The notes beneath the pieces are model-generated. The model saw only the letters and a program-made list of their open reading frames with translations. It ran no database searches and was not told the DNA's origin. From a bacterium (GTDB lineage Bacteria > UBP15 > UBA6099 > JAJRTR01), in NCBI GenBank assembly GCA_024278215.1, contig JAJRTR010000146.1:1-28636 (forward strand): 28,636 nt of DNA, given 5' to 3'. Below, one piece after another: positions 1 through 7,719 of the stretch; positions within the stretch are counted from its first letter, which is position 1; the number at the start of each line of letters is the position of its first letter. Position numbers and translations under genes: made by a program.

Positions 1-141
1 ACAAAATTGCTATCTACTTCCACTGCGGCGGTCTCAATCTTTATCCGGAAATAGCTCAATGAAAGGAATTATCATGCGCTCGGACTTGCACCACAACATC
101 TTGTGGCTACCCACTCAAAACCCGGAAGCGCGAAATATAAT

Positions 142-1767
142 ATGAAAACAGGATTGTTGACACGTTATATATTTACAGCAACGCTGGCCGTGTTGCTGTT
201 GTGTGGCGCGACGGCTCATGCGGAAAAAGAAGTGAAATTCGAGAAGGTCAGGGGAGCGGTCGTCAGATTTGACGGCGATGTGCGGATACTGACGGTAGTG
301 CCCGAAGGGTGGCGCAAAACACCCGGCGAAGAGTGTATCGTGTCGCAAACAGGCAAGCGGCTATGTGTGCGAGTTGCCGCGGCATCCGGGATGACACCTT
401 GCGAATGGGGTGAAGCAGCGGCTCGGCATGTCGATGCCCCCGGCGACTCGAAGGCGTCGATTACTGCAATTCCGCTGACAAATGAAGAAGTCTCCGAACG
501 AGGCGCTTCCACCGGTTGTTTCCTTCGCATTATTTCACCTGAACTTCAATCCGTTGTATACAGGATCGTGTTTCAGCGTGGCGAACAGCTATATTTCTTT
601 GTCACAAACCTGATGAAGTGGGGCACTGATCTGGACGAGGCAGGTATCGCGCAACTCGAGCGCGACATGCGAATCGTGGCGAACAGCGCATCGTTCGAAG
701 GCTCCCTGGGCTATAAAAACCTCGAAGCTGTGAACCGGAAAAGATCGGGAAGGCCCGATTTCGATAAAATAAAGGCAGAGGCGGCGAATTACAAACCGAA
801 GGTGCGGGCCGACGCATTGCTCGAAGCTGATTATATGCGCCTTACCGGCAAACTCGATGATGCGGAAAAAGCATATAAAAAGTTGATGCCCGACAATGAG
901 TATGATGCGCTGGTGGGGCTGGGCGATGTGGCTATTTCACGCATGAACTATGAGGCCGCGTCAACCTTTTATACGAAGGCGAAGGAACTCGATCCGGAAA
1001 GGCCCGACGCATATAACGGAATCGGCTCGGTGGAACTTCTGAAGGGAAACACGGAAGAAGCGAAAAAATTATACTGGAAAGCGATGGAGAAGGACCCGCA
1101 GGACCCGAATAATTTAAGCAACCTGGGCTGGCTGGCATTCAGGCGCGGGCTGTGGAGCGATGCGGAATCCTATTTCATGAAGACGCTTGCGCGTGAGCCG
1201 GGACCCGACGCGGCTGTATCGGCGATAAACGGACTCACAGAAGTTTCCTTCCATTACGGTGAATATGAAAACGTTGTCGCATGGAACAAATCTATGCTGT
1301 CACATTTCCCCGAATACCCCGAAGGTCACGCGAACCTGCTGCGCGCGTATCTGGCGCTCGGGCAGGTTGATGACGCAGTCAGTGAAGCTGCGATAATAGA
1401 AAAGATCAGGCCGGGCGCGCGTGGAACGGCGATACTGGCGGGCAGGGCCTATTACGCAGCCGGCAGATACGGCGATGCCGCGGCAAGATTGTGTCCTTTC
1501 GTATCCGACGGCGGCACGGGGCTTGGGCTTGACGATACCGTCTTATGCGCGGAATCTCTGAAAAACACAGATCAGTTAAGTCCCGCCATCGCCATCATGA
1601 CAAGGGCAATTGCCGCCCCGGACGCGAACTCTTCGCATTATATCCTGCTCGCACAATACCTTCAGGCGCAGGGTAACAGCAGCGACGCGATAAAAATCGT
1701 CAATCAGGGAATAATTCGATTTCCGGATAATATCGATTTGAAAAAAATGCGCGATTCATTAAACTGA
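142..1767 (+). CDS. Secreted TPR-repeat protein
   Basis: Predicted 541-residue exported protein. The N-terminus is a typical signal peptide (MKTGLLTRYIF, a hydrophobic stretch, then a cleavage site near TAHA|EKE), so the mature protein should be periplasmic or membrane-associated. After an N-terminal domain I do not recognise (about residues 25-190, with scattered Cys), tetratricopeptide repeats fill about residues 225 to the end. They show the usual helix pairs ending in D-P or E-P, such as AKELDPERPDAYNGIGSVEL and AMEKDPQDPNNLSNLGWLAF. TPRs act as protein-binding scaffolds; no catalytic motif is visible. I chose ATG 142 rather than the in-frame GTG at 103 because it places the signal peptide at the N-terminus and overlaps (ATGA) the stop of a short upstream frame, which suggests translational coupling. 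The binding partner is unknown. Confidence 0.85.
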   Translation: MKTGLLTRYIFTATLAVLLLCGATAHAEKEVKFEKVRGAVVRFDGDVRILTVVPEGWRKTPGEECIVSQTGKRLCVRVAAASGMTPCEWGEAAARHVDAPGDSKASITAIPLTNEEVSERGASTGCFLRIISPELQSVVYRIVFQRGEQLYFFVTNLMKWGTDLDEAGIAQLERDMRIVANSASFEGSLGYKNLEAVNRKRSGRPDFDKIKAEAANYKPKVRADALLEADYMRLTGKLDDAEKAYKKLMPDNEYDALVGLGDVAISRMNYEAASTFYTKAKELDPERPDAYNGIGSVELLKGNTEEAKKLYWKAMEKDPQDPNNLSNLGWLAFRRGLWSDAESYFMKTLAREPGPDAAVSAINGLTEVSFHYGEYENVVAWNKSMLSHFPEYPEGHANLLRAYLALGQVDDAVSEAAIIEKIRPGARGTAILAGRAYYAAGRYGDAAARLCPFVSDGGTGLGLDDTVLCAESLKNTDQLSPAIAIMTRAIAAPDANSSHYILLAQYLQAQGNSSDAIKIVNQGIIRFPDNIDLKKMRDSLN

Positions 1768-2268
1768 GCTTCCTCCCTGAGAATGGCCGGATAATGACAA
1801 CAAAGCCTGTAAACAAAATAATGTTTGATGAACTACAGTTGATATATGCACCCAAATACGTTTTCTTATTGGGAAGTTCCGGCTAATGGCAATACCGGTC
1901 ACTTAAAGGGTCTGAATTGCCAATATACTTGATAGATACAGGCTTTTTTGTGCGTCATTGCTGCTAAAGCATTTCAGTCGTAAGACACTAATAGAAATTG
2001 TTACAATTATGGTTGAAAAAGTTTAGAAACGGAACGAGAATTGATGTTGGCAGCAACGGGAAGGGACAATTCCTGCTGCAGAGAACCAGCGTCTATGTGC
2101 GCTACCAATTCGTTCCCGCTCGGGTTTTGTTCTTTTCTTTTTGACACGACAGTAGTCTTCTACAATAGTCCATAATGGTAAGTACTATGTGTTGGGCCTG
2201 GTTGTGTCAAGTGCATACCCAACTGTCGTCTTTTGTCGAACCATCGAGACAGCAGGCCACCCCGATGC
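1768..2268. other. Gene-free interval with several inverted repeats
   Basis: No convincing coding frame lies in this 500-bp stretch between a + gene and the 3' end of a - gene. It contains a 10-bp perfect inverted repeat AAAGCCTGTA (1802-1811) / TACAGGCTTT (1937-1946), whose right arm runs into T6. Inside it are CCCAA/TTGGG (1851-1855/1869-1873) and TGGCAAT/ATTGCCA (1887-1893/1916-1922). Further on come the palindrome AATTGTTACAATT (1996-2008), a stem with one bulge at 2031-2043/2106-2116 that encloses a second hairpin (2050-2079), and ACGACAGT/ACTGTCGT (2146-2153/2222-2229). The first element could end transcription of the TPR gene or be a small structured RNA. Several such repeats are expected by chance at this length, so the support is modest. 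Confidence 0.35.
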
Positions 2269-3276
2269 TCAATTTCCGAGCACATCCAGTGTGCGAAGCC
2301 ATAGGGAAAGGTCGCGGTTAAAAGCGCTGTTGAACAGAATCACGCTCAGGTGGCCGTGCGAATAGCGCCGTATGGCCGGATGCCCCCACGCAGCCCAGAG
2401 TTCTTCGATAAGCGGTGGAGGCACCATGCCGTCGTAGAGCGCCTCGGCGATGAATATCTGATTTTTCGGCGTTATGGGCGTCATATTCTGCAAACCCAGA
2501 CGCTCGAGCAGGTCGCTGTAAAGACGCAGCATACGCTCGGCGCGGGGATTCTCTTTTTCGAAGATGCGGCCAAGGCGGCTCGCGCTGAACATTTTGCTGA
2601 GGTCCACCGGCGGCGCCACCATTACGGCAATATCCGTCTGCGGCTCGAAACAAGCCAGCAGCCCTGTAAGAAACGCACCGAACGACACGCCCATTACGCA
2701 GAATCTTCTGATCCCTTTGTTCTCTCGTGCCCAGTTCATGATGCTCATTACATCGAACAGGGCCTGGCGCAGCGTTTCCATCGTATGAATAGCGTCATCG
2801 CGGAATGTGTATTCGCCGTCGAAAGAGCCGCGCGGCGTGCGGCGCATGTGATAGGGAAGGTCCGGCATAGCGCAGTTCAGCCCCTCGCTCACAAAAAGCC
2901 GCGCATAACGGTCGAACAGCATATATGTGTCCATGCGCCAGCCGTGCAGCAGTATGGCAAGCGGCGCGTCCGGCTCGCCATGGCGCTCGTAGTAACGGCC
3001 TCTGACTGTCTTGTTTTCGATGTGCTTCGTGTAGACAACGCTTTCAAACTTGAATTTCATCACATTGTAGCGTCGTCGCCGCACAGGATCGGAAATCGTT
3101 AAGGCCGGTACATAGCCCGGGTTGGCGAAGAACCTTGCCGGATCGTCCGCTCCTTCACTATCGAGATATTCCTGCAGGCTGCCTACAGCCGCCGCTGTTT
3201 TCGGCGGCGGGTTCTGAAGCGTCATATAGAGGAATGATATTTCATCGAGACTTCTTGCAAGGAGTTCCTGTAACAT
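2269..3276 (-). CDS. Alpha/beta-hydrolase family protein
   Basis: A 335-residue protein with the elements of an alpha/beta-hydrolase. These are an HGW oxyanion-hole motif after a hydrophobic strand (AILLHGWRMD, about residue 111), a nucleophile elbow GVSFG with Ser198, a likely acid Asp282 (EALYDGMVPP) and a catalytic His at 307 or 309 (YSHGHLSVILF). The end of the protein recalls the ABHD18/DUF2048 branch, where a GHVSxFLF-like motif carries the His; that assignment is from memory. No signal peptide or membrane segment is evident, so it is probably cytosolic. The substrate cannot be told from sequence. No clear Shine-Dalgarno precedes ATG 3276, so an internal start such as the Met of MTLQNPP (residue 18) is possible. 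It is transcribed divergently from the zinc-ribbon gene at 3392. Confidence 0.8.
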   Translation of the reverse strand: MLQELLARSLDEISFLYMTLQNPPPKTAAAVGSLQEYLDSEGADDPARFFANPGYVPALTISDPVRRRRYNVMKFKFESVVYTKHIENKTVRGRYYERHGEPDAPLAILLHGWRMDTYMLFDRYARLFVSEGLNCAMPDLPYHMRRTPRGSFDGEYTFRDDAIHTMETLRQALFDVMSIMNWARENKGIRRFCVMGVSFGAFLTGLLACFEPQTDIAVMVAPPVDLSKMFSASRLGRIFEKENPRAERMLRLYSDLLERLGLQNMTPITPKNQIFIAEALYDGMVPPPLIEELWAAWGHPAIRRYSHGHLSVILFNSAFNRDLSLWLRTLDVLGN

Positions 3277-3306
3277 AAAATGGATTATAAGGCGGCGCGG
3301 AAAGCT

Positions 3307-3335
3307 TTGTCAAAGTCGAGCGTGTAATGTATAAT
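3307..3335 (+). promoter_or_regulatory. Sigma-70-like promoter for the zinc-ribbon gene
   Basis: TTGTCA (3307-3312), a 17-bp spacer and a perfect TATAAT (3330-3335) lie in the divergent intergenic region, about 57 bp upstream of the ATG at 3392. The transcript leader would carry two short hairpins, GCTGT/ACAGC (3349-3353/3358-3362) and GCAC/GTGC (3361-3364/3372-3375). Confidence 0.6.
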
Positions 3336-3391
3336 TTTGAATGATGGCGCTGTGTAAACAGCACGACAGTTGTGCATGAACGGAAAACCAT

Positions 3392-3892
3392 ATGCAGTCC
3401 AGAGAAAAAATCGCGTGCCCATTCTGCAATTTCAAAACCAGCTATCCCGAATACGGCCGTGTGCACGACTGCCAGGGCGAATGCTACGCAACATACATAC
3501 TGGTACCGGTAGAACGCGACGAAGAAAAAACAAAGATGCGCCTCGTGGAGATTTTCTTTCTCGACGATGAGTATAACCTGCGCCTGTCTCCGCACGAGAT
3601 TGATAAGAAATGCGAATTCAGAACATTGCCCTCACGCGAACCCGGCGAAGAGATTGTATTCGCGCGGCAGAAGCGTGTTATTGAAGAGGACATCGAACTG
3701 CTGAAAGAGGCGACCGACCGGGAGATCGAAATCGGTGTCGGCACACTCGAACGTCTGAAAACATCACTGGCAAGATTCGAGCGCAACCTTCAGGATAACG
3801 ACTATCCGCGCAACAAACTTATCAATGAAATAAAAGTCGTGGAAACAATCGCGAAAATGATAAAGCAGAAACTCGAACTAAGCCGGGATTGA
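3392..3892 (+). CDS. Small zinc-ribbon / coiled-coil protein of unknown function
   Basis: A 166-residue protein that I do not recognise. The N-terminus carries four cysteines in a zinc-ribbon-like arrangement: Cys9-x2-Cys12 and Cys27-x3-Cys31. From about residue 95 the chain is highly charged and helical (repeated E/K/R with L and I at heptad-like spacing), consistent with a coiled coil. No signal peptide is visible, so a cytosolic metal-binding adaptor or regulator is plausible, but that is inference. The ribosome site is weak (GGAAAA before ATG 3392), while a good sigma-70 promoter lies just upstream. It is followed by the Cys-rich DUF3795-like gene 94 bp downstream on the same strand, and the two may be cotranscribed. 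Confidence 0.75.
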   Translation: MQSREKIACPFCNFKTSYPEYGRVHDCQGECYATYILVPVERDEEKTKMRLVEIFFLDDEYNLRLSPHEIDKKCEFRTLPSREPGEEIVFARQKRVIEEDIELLKEATDREIEIGVGTLERLKTSLARFERNLQDNDYPRNKLINEIKVVETIAKMIKQKLELSRD

Positions 3893-3986
3893 CCGACTGT
3901 ATTATTCACGGATATAAAATCACTACCTGTGGCGCCAATTGCTTTTCCGGCACCGGTCCTGCACAATTACAAAAGGGAGTTTCCTC

Positions 3987-4349
3987 ATGGCTGACAAGAG
4001 CGATAGAATGATCGCCTGTTGTGGTCTTGTATGCACAGAATGCCCGGCATACCTTGCAACAAAGGAAAACGATGAAAAGAAAGTTGCAGAAATTGCGCAG
4101 CAGTGGTCAAAAGAATATGGCGCAGACGTGCAACCCGAAAGTGTGTGGTGCGACGGCTGCCTCGTGGACGGAAAGAAATGCGCCCACTGCTTCGAGTGTG
4201 AGATCCGAGCCTGCGCCCGGGAGCGCGGCCACGCCAACTGCGGCCTGTGCGGCGAACTCGATACCTGTAGCAAGATTCAGGATTTCTTCAAGATGGCTCC
4301 ACCCGCAAAAGAAATGATCGATAGTATTCGCAACCGGAATAACAACTGA
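3987..4349 (+). CDS. DUF3795-like cysteine-rich protein
   Basis: A 120-residue cytosolic protein that begins with the pattern typical of DUF3795 proteins: MIACCGLVCTECPAYLAT, then WCDGCLVDGKKCAHCFECEIRACARERG and later CGLCGELDTCSKI. About fifteen cysteines in CxxC and CxxxC pairs imply binding of one or more metal ions or Fe-S clusters. The family's biochemical role is not established. I chose ATG 3987 because GGGAG (3975-3979) sits 7 bp before it; an upstream in-frame ATG at 3939 has no ribosome site. Its 3' end converges on the tauE gene, with copy 1 of the dispersed repeat between them. Confidence 0.8.
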   Translation: MADKSDRMIACCGLVCTECPAYLATKENDEKKVAEIAQQWSKEYGADVQPESVWCDGCLVDGKKCAHCFECEIRACARERGHANCGLCGELDTCSKIQDFFKMAPPAKEMIDSIRNRNNN

Positions 4350-4384
4350 ATTCCTTAAAACGGTTTCATATTATCACCGGGATC

Positions 4385-4502
4385 AAGTGCTCGTTCCCAC
4401 CGTCCACCCCGGGAACGATGAAACCCTGTGTGACGTGTTCGAACCGCGTTTGTCTGGGCGCGAAAATGCGACCTGTTTGGTTCCGGCTTTGCCGGGTCAG
4501 GG
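4385..4502 (+). repeat. Dispersed structured repeat, copy 1
   Basis: First of three related copies. Three hairpins occur in order. Hairpin 1 is GTTCCC/GGGAAC (4393-4398/4411-4416). Hairpin 2 is CGTGTTCGAAC/GTCTGGGCGCG (4434-4444/4452-4462), with several G-T wobbles and one mismatch. Hairpin 3 is CCGGC/GCCGG (4483-4487/4491-4495). The linker AAAATGCGACC between hairpins 2 and 3 is shared with copy 2. From ATGAAA onward I count 68 of 83 positions identical to copy 2. It sits in the convergent gap between the DUF3795-like gene and tauE, ending 3 bp from the tauE stop. Confidence 0.8.
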
Positions 4503-4505
4503 CTA

Positions 4506-5264
4506 CTACTTCAAAATCACATCTTTGACAATTAAAAGAATACACACACCGAGCAGCACAAATCCGAAAACATACTTTATGGATTTTGACTGCATTTTAC
4601 GGGCCATAAGGCGCGAGCCCGCCTGGCTGCCGAGAAAAACGGCGGCGACGCTCATGCCCCACACCGGCCAGTCCGGCCGCGCCGCAGTCGCAATGTGAGA
4701 GATGAAACTCGATGTGCCGGAAAATGTTACGATCATTGCCGAACTGGCCGCCGCAATCCTTGGTGCGAGGCCCGCCATGTACAGCAGGGGCACCACGAAG
4801 CTGCCGCCGCCGCGTCCGATCAAACCCGCGAAAAATCCAAGCAGCACACCCGCTATGATACCCAGTTTCAGTCTTCCGCGGCTACCCATGTCGATCGTTT
4901 CAGGTTTCCAGCCGCTTAACATCAGAATCGCCGCCAGACCGGTGAATACGGCAAACGCAAGAATTACCGGCCCGGTCGGCAGACTGATATTCGCCAATGT
5001 GCCCAGTGGCGCAAATACTATCATGGCAAGTCCAAAAGGCAGGGCTACCTTCCAGTCGATCAATTTCTCTCTGCCGTACGTGACTGCCGCGGACGACGAG
5101 TTGACCACGTTCAGCAACATGCCAAGCGGTATCGCCTGTGTCTTGAAATCCATTCCCAGCCAGTACAATACTGGAATATACAGTTGCGAACCACCCATCC
5201 CCAGCATTGAAAAGACAAATGCTATAATGAAAAATACCGGTGGTATTATATATATTGTATTCAT
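4506..5264 (-). CDS. TauE/SafE-family sulfite/anion permease
   Basis: A 252-residue integral membrane protein with about eight hydrophobic segments and two glycine-rich half-signatures of the TauE/SafE family: FSMLGMGGSQLYIPVLYWLG near residue 19 and LIGRGGGSFVVPLLY near residue 148. Characterised members export sulfite, sulfoacetate or related organosulfur anions across the inner membrane. The substrate here is not determined by sequence. GAGGGAAAGAG precedes ATG 5264 at good spacing. It is the last gene of the arsR - permease - fmdE - tauE run, 120 bp after fmdE. The setting suggests export of a sulfur- or metalloid-containing anion, which is inference. Copy 1 of the structured repeat begins just past its stop. 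Confidence 0.85.
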   Translation of the reverse strand: MNTIYIIPPVFFIIAFVFSMLGMGGSQLYIPVLYWLGMDFKTQAIPLGMLLNVVNSSSAAVTYGREKLIDWKVALPFGLAMIVFAPLGTLANISLPTGPVILAFAVFTGLAAILMLSGWKPETIDMGSRGRLKLGIIAGVLLGFFAGLIGRGGGSFVVPLLYMAGLAPRIAAASSAMIVTFSGTSSFISHIATAARPDWPVWGMSVAAVFLGSQAGSRLMARKMQSKSIKYVFGFVLLGVCILLIVKDVILK

Positions 5265-5384
5265 CGCTCTTTCCCTCTCACTTCATTCTCGCCTGTCCCC
5301 GATCCCTGTATTCACACTGCCTGCCTCGCTGCGCCGGCATAAGCTTACAATTCGCTCGCAACATTATTGACAACTTGCCGGCTG

Positions 5385-5993
5385 CTATCTATTCGCGCTG
5401 CTTGCGCAGGCAGGACACACGAGCCCTTCGCCGCCGGCGGTGAGTTTGTCGACAAATGTCATCTCACCGCATTTCGAGCAGCGTTTCGCCTCGAAAACGC
5501 CTCCGCCACGCTTAAGCTCATACGACTCGACCGGGCCAATATCGAGAAATTTCTCCACGGGCATGGCCATCACTTTTTCAACCAGCGGATCGGCGATTTC
5601 AGGCGCTATGTCCTGCGGCGGCACGCCTTTTTTGCGCTCTTCAACAAATGGCGACTCGAGCATTTTCTCGAAAAAACCGGGCTTCAGCGAAACCCGCACC
5701 GCGCGCTGCCCGGCCACGTCCACAACTGTGAAAGCCATCTTGTTGTAGTACAGTTTCTCGATGTTCGATTTACCGTAGGTGCATCCTGTGACGGCCATCA
5801 TCCCATCCAGGAAGCACCCCGCGGCATGGCCCTTGCCCGTCTCGGAAATAACGTGCAGTTCCTTGTCCTGCGCCCTCTCAACACCCAGCGCGTTCATAGC
5901 GGCGGCCCCAGCCCGCAGCCCCAGCGGCATCGCAGGGCATTTGTGCCCGTGAAACGCCATTCCCAACTCAAGATAATCTTTTGCTTCCATCAT
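5385..5993 (-). CDS. FmdE-family protein with C-terminal zinc ribbon
   Basis: A protein of about 202 residues. The N-terminal two thirds match the FmdE family (named after formylmethanofuran dehydrogenase subunit E), with [17 protein letters not shown] near residues 13-29 and a later [10 protein letters not shown]. The His-x-Cys pair is a likely metal or Fe-S ligand. The last 35 residues form a zinc ribbon (CSKCGE and CPAC). In bacteria without methanofuran, stand-alone FmdE proteins have no firm function. ATG 5993 is preferred because AGAGG lies 9 bp upstream; ATG 5999 and 5990 are alternatives. It lies between the permease (78 bp away) and tauE genes in the ArsR-type operon, so a redox or metal-handling role linked to transport is possible. 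Confidence 0.82.
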   Translation of the reverse strand: MMEAKDYLELGMAFHGHKCPAMPLGLRAGAAAMNALGVERAQDKELHVISETGKGHAAGCFLDGMMAVTGCTYGKSNIEKLYYNKMAFTVVDVAGQRAVRVSLKPGFFEKMLESPFVEERKKGVPPQDIAPEIADPLVEKVMAMPVEKFLDIGPVESYELKRGGGVFEAKRCSKCGEMTFVDKLTAGGEGLVCPACASSANR

Positions 5994-6071
5994 TGTCATA
6001 CACCTCTTTCTCTTTTCTTCTGTTTTCCCGCCCAGCGGCAGTAAATCCTATTTCCAGCCGGTCACCTGTGT

Positions 6072-7181
6072 TCATATGACGGCATTGAACAGGAAGCCCA
6101 CCACCAGAATACCTGTCCCGACAACAGCGATGAACACCGCTATCAGACGCGGTTTGAGAACTTTACGCAGAATGACGAACTCGGGCAGCGACAGCGCTAT
6201 GACCGACATCATGAACGCAAGCACCGTGCCCAGCGCCGCGCCTTTCTCAAGAAGCGCCTGCACTATGGGAATGATTCCCGCGGCATTCGAGTACATCGGG
6301 ATACCAATCAATACCGCCGTCGGCACCGACCACCACGCGCCTTTGCCCATGATTGATGCCATGAAATTTTCAGGGACATATCCGTGAATACCGGCTCCCA
6401 CTGCTATGCCTGCAAGAACGAACGGCCATACTTTTCCTACGATTTCCTTCACGGCGTTCAGCCCGTAACGAATCCGGGCGGCCCAATCGAGTCGTTCATC
6501 AACTGCCGCTTCTCCCATCTGCGACTCGAACACCCAGTCCTCGATTCCCTTCTCCATGTGCAGCCGCCCTATGATCCATCCCGCGAACATGGCTATGAAT
6601 AATCCTGTGCCCATATAAAGCGCTGCCGTCTTCCAGCCGAATAAACCGTATAGAAGAACCAGCGCTATTTCATTTACCATCGGCGCGGATATCAGAAATG
6701 AAAACGTGACGCCAAGCGGCACCCCGGTAGTGACGAAACCGATAAACAGCGGAACTGCCGAACAGGAGCAGAACGGTGTAACGATACCCAGCAGGGCTGC
6801 AAGCACGTTGCCCGCAGACTCACGTTTGCCCTGAAGAATCCGTCGAGTGCGCTCCGGGGTGAAAAACGACCTTACGACCCCTACCCCGAACACAACCAGA
6901 GCCAGAAGCAGCAACACTTTTGGCGTCTCGAACAGAAAGAACTCGAATGACGAAGCGATCCCCGTCCCTGCTTTCAGTTGGAACAGGTGGTATGTAAACC
7001 ACTGGGAAATGGGCTCCAGTTCGCGGTACAAAAGCCACCATACAAAAAGCGCCGGAATAATCAGCAGAAGTTGTTTGTCAGTCGTGCGTTTGCCTGCGAT
7101 TTCAGGAGTGTCGGAAACTTGCTTTTCTCCAGCACGACATGAACACGCACACGCGGCCTGTTCATTTGAATTCGTTTTCAT
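6072..7181 (-). CDS. ArsP/DUF318-type permease with Cys-rich N-terminus
   Basis: A 369-residue polytopic membrane protein of the predicted permease family PF03773 (ArsP_1). The diagnostic stretch is FCSCSAVPLFIGFVTTGVPLG followed by SFLISAPMVNEIALV in the first half, and a second related half follows (IGIPMYSNAAGIIPIVQALLEKGAALGT). Characterised ArsP proteins export trivalent organoarsenicals; other members are uncharacterised. Before the first membrane segment is a short Cys-rich tail (AACACSCRAGEK) that could bind metal or thiol ligands. ATG 7181 was chosen because GAGAGGAT lies just upstream; an in-frame ATG at 7226 has no such site. It follows the arsR gene by 85 bp and probably shares its promoter. 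Confidence 0.85.
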   Translation of the reverse strand: MKTNSNEQAACACSCRAGEKQVSDTPEIAGKRTTDKQLLLIIPALFVWWLLYRELEPISQWFTYHLFQLKAGTGIASSFEFFLFETPKVLLLLALVVFGVGVVRSFFTPERTRRILQGKRESAGNVLAALLGIVTPFCSCSAVPLFIGFVTTGVPLGVTFSFLISAPMVNEIALVLLYGLFGWKTAALYMGTGLFIAMFAGWIIGRLHMEKGIEDWVFESQMGEAAVDERLDWAARIRYGLNAVKEIVGKVWPFVLAGIAVGAGIHGYVPENFMASIMGKGAWWSVPTAVLIGIPMYSNAAGIIPIVQALLEKGAALGTVLAFMMSVIALSLPEFVILRKVLKPRLIAVFIAVVGTGILVVGFLFNAVI

Positions 7182-7266
7182 AATGGTATCCTCTCGAAAA
7201 CTGAGCTTTATTGGCATATCCGCCAATTACATCGTTAAAAAACGTTAGTCAGGCTCCTGCTCATTT

Positions 7267-7599
7267 TCATCGTCGACACGCCCCCGACATTTCCACCTGT
7301 CTCAGAGCGGAATCCTTCAGGACCGCCTCGATACATCCGAAAAAAGTAAGAACGCACGGAATGCTCAATGTATAATAAACCTGCGTGCCTCGTTTTTCGT
7401 CGGAGACAAGCCCCGCGCCTTTTAGAATTGAAAGGTGTTTCGACACAGTAGACATATCCGCTCCTATTTTCTCCGTCAACTCGCACACGCATTTTTCGCC
7501 TTCCGTGAGCATATCCACAATATAAAGTCTTGACGGGTGCGCCAGTGCCTTGATGATCTTCGCACGGGCATCATACTTCGCCTTTGTCTTCGCGTCCAT
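7267..7599 (-). CDS. ArsR/SmtB-family winged-helix repressor
   Basis: A 110-residue winged-helix regulator: ALAHPSRLYIVDMLTEGEKCVCELTEKIGADMSTVSKHLSILKGAGLVSDEKRGTQVYY is a standard ArsR fold, with the recognition helix around STVSKHLSIL. The CVC pair (Cys37, Cys39) sits where ArsR-type As(III)/Sb(III) sensors carry their metal-binding ELCVCDL motif, so a thiophilic metal(loid) or redox signal is likely. Extra cysteines (82, 89, 108) could complete the site. GGGAG lies 8 bp before ATG 7599. Family members repress their own operon and leave DNA when they bind ligand. A palindrome over the -10 box (7626-7641) is the expected operator. The operon would be arsR, permease, fmdE and tauE. Confidence 0.9.
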   Translation of the reverse strand: MDAKTKAKYDARAKIIKALAHPSRLYIVDMLTEGEKCVCELTEKIGADMSTVSKHLSILKGAGLVSDEKRGTQVYYTLSIPCVLTFFGCIEAVLKDSALRQVEMSGACRR

Positions 7600-7625
7600 C
7601 TCCGATCACTCCCTTTTCCATATAT

Positions 7626-7658
7626 TTGGCATTATAGCCAAGTATTAAAGATTTTCAA
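7626..7658 (-). promoter_or_regulatory. Promoter and ArsR operator of the arsR-permease operon
   Basis: Read on the - strand: TTGAAA (7658-7653), a 16-bp spacer and TATAAT (7636-7631). The -10 box is the centre of the palindrome TTGGC-TATAAT-GCCAA (7626-7641), with further ATA/TAT symmetry outside. A repressor bound there would block RNA polymerase, the arrangement usual for ArsR autoregulation. The -10 box lies about 32 bp before the arsR start. Confidence 0.8.
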
Positions 7659-7719
7659 GAGTCTTTGGCCCTTATCGTGCTGTATTGGTGAAATATGCGG
7701 GCTAAGCAGATAAAAAAGC

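Noticed and set aside
1996-2008. AATTGTTACAATT palindrome as a LacI-type operator
   Set aside because: It is short and A/T-rich, with no promoter or regulator nearby; it is expected by chance.
2141-2166. TTGACA ... TACAAT as a promoter on +
   Set aside because: The spacer is only 14 bp and no + strand gene follows until the one at 3392, which has its own promoter.
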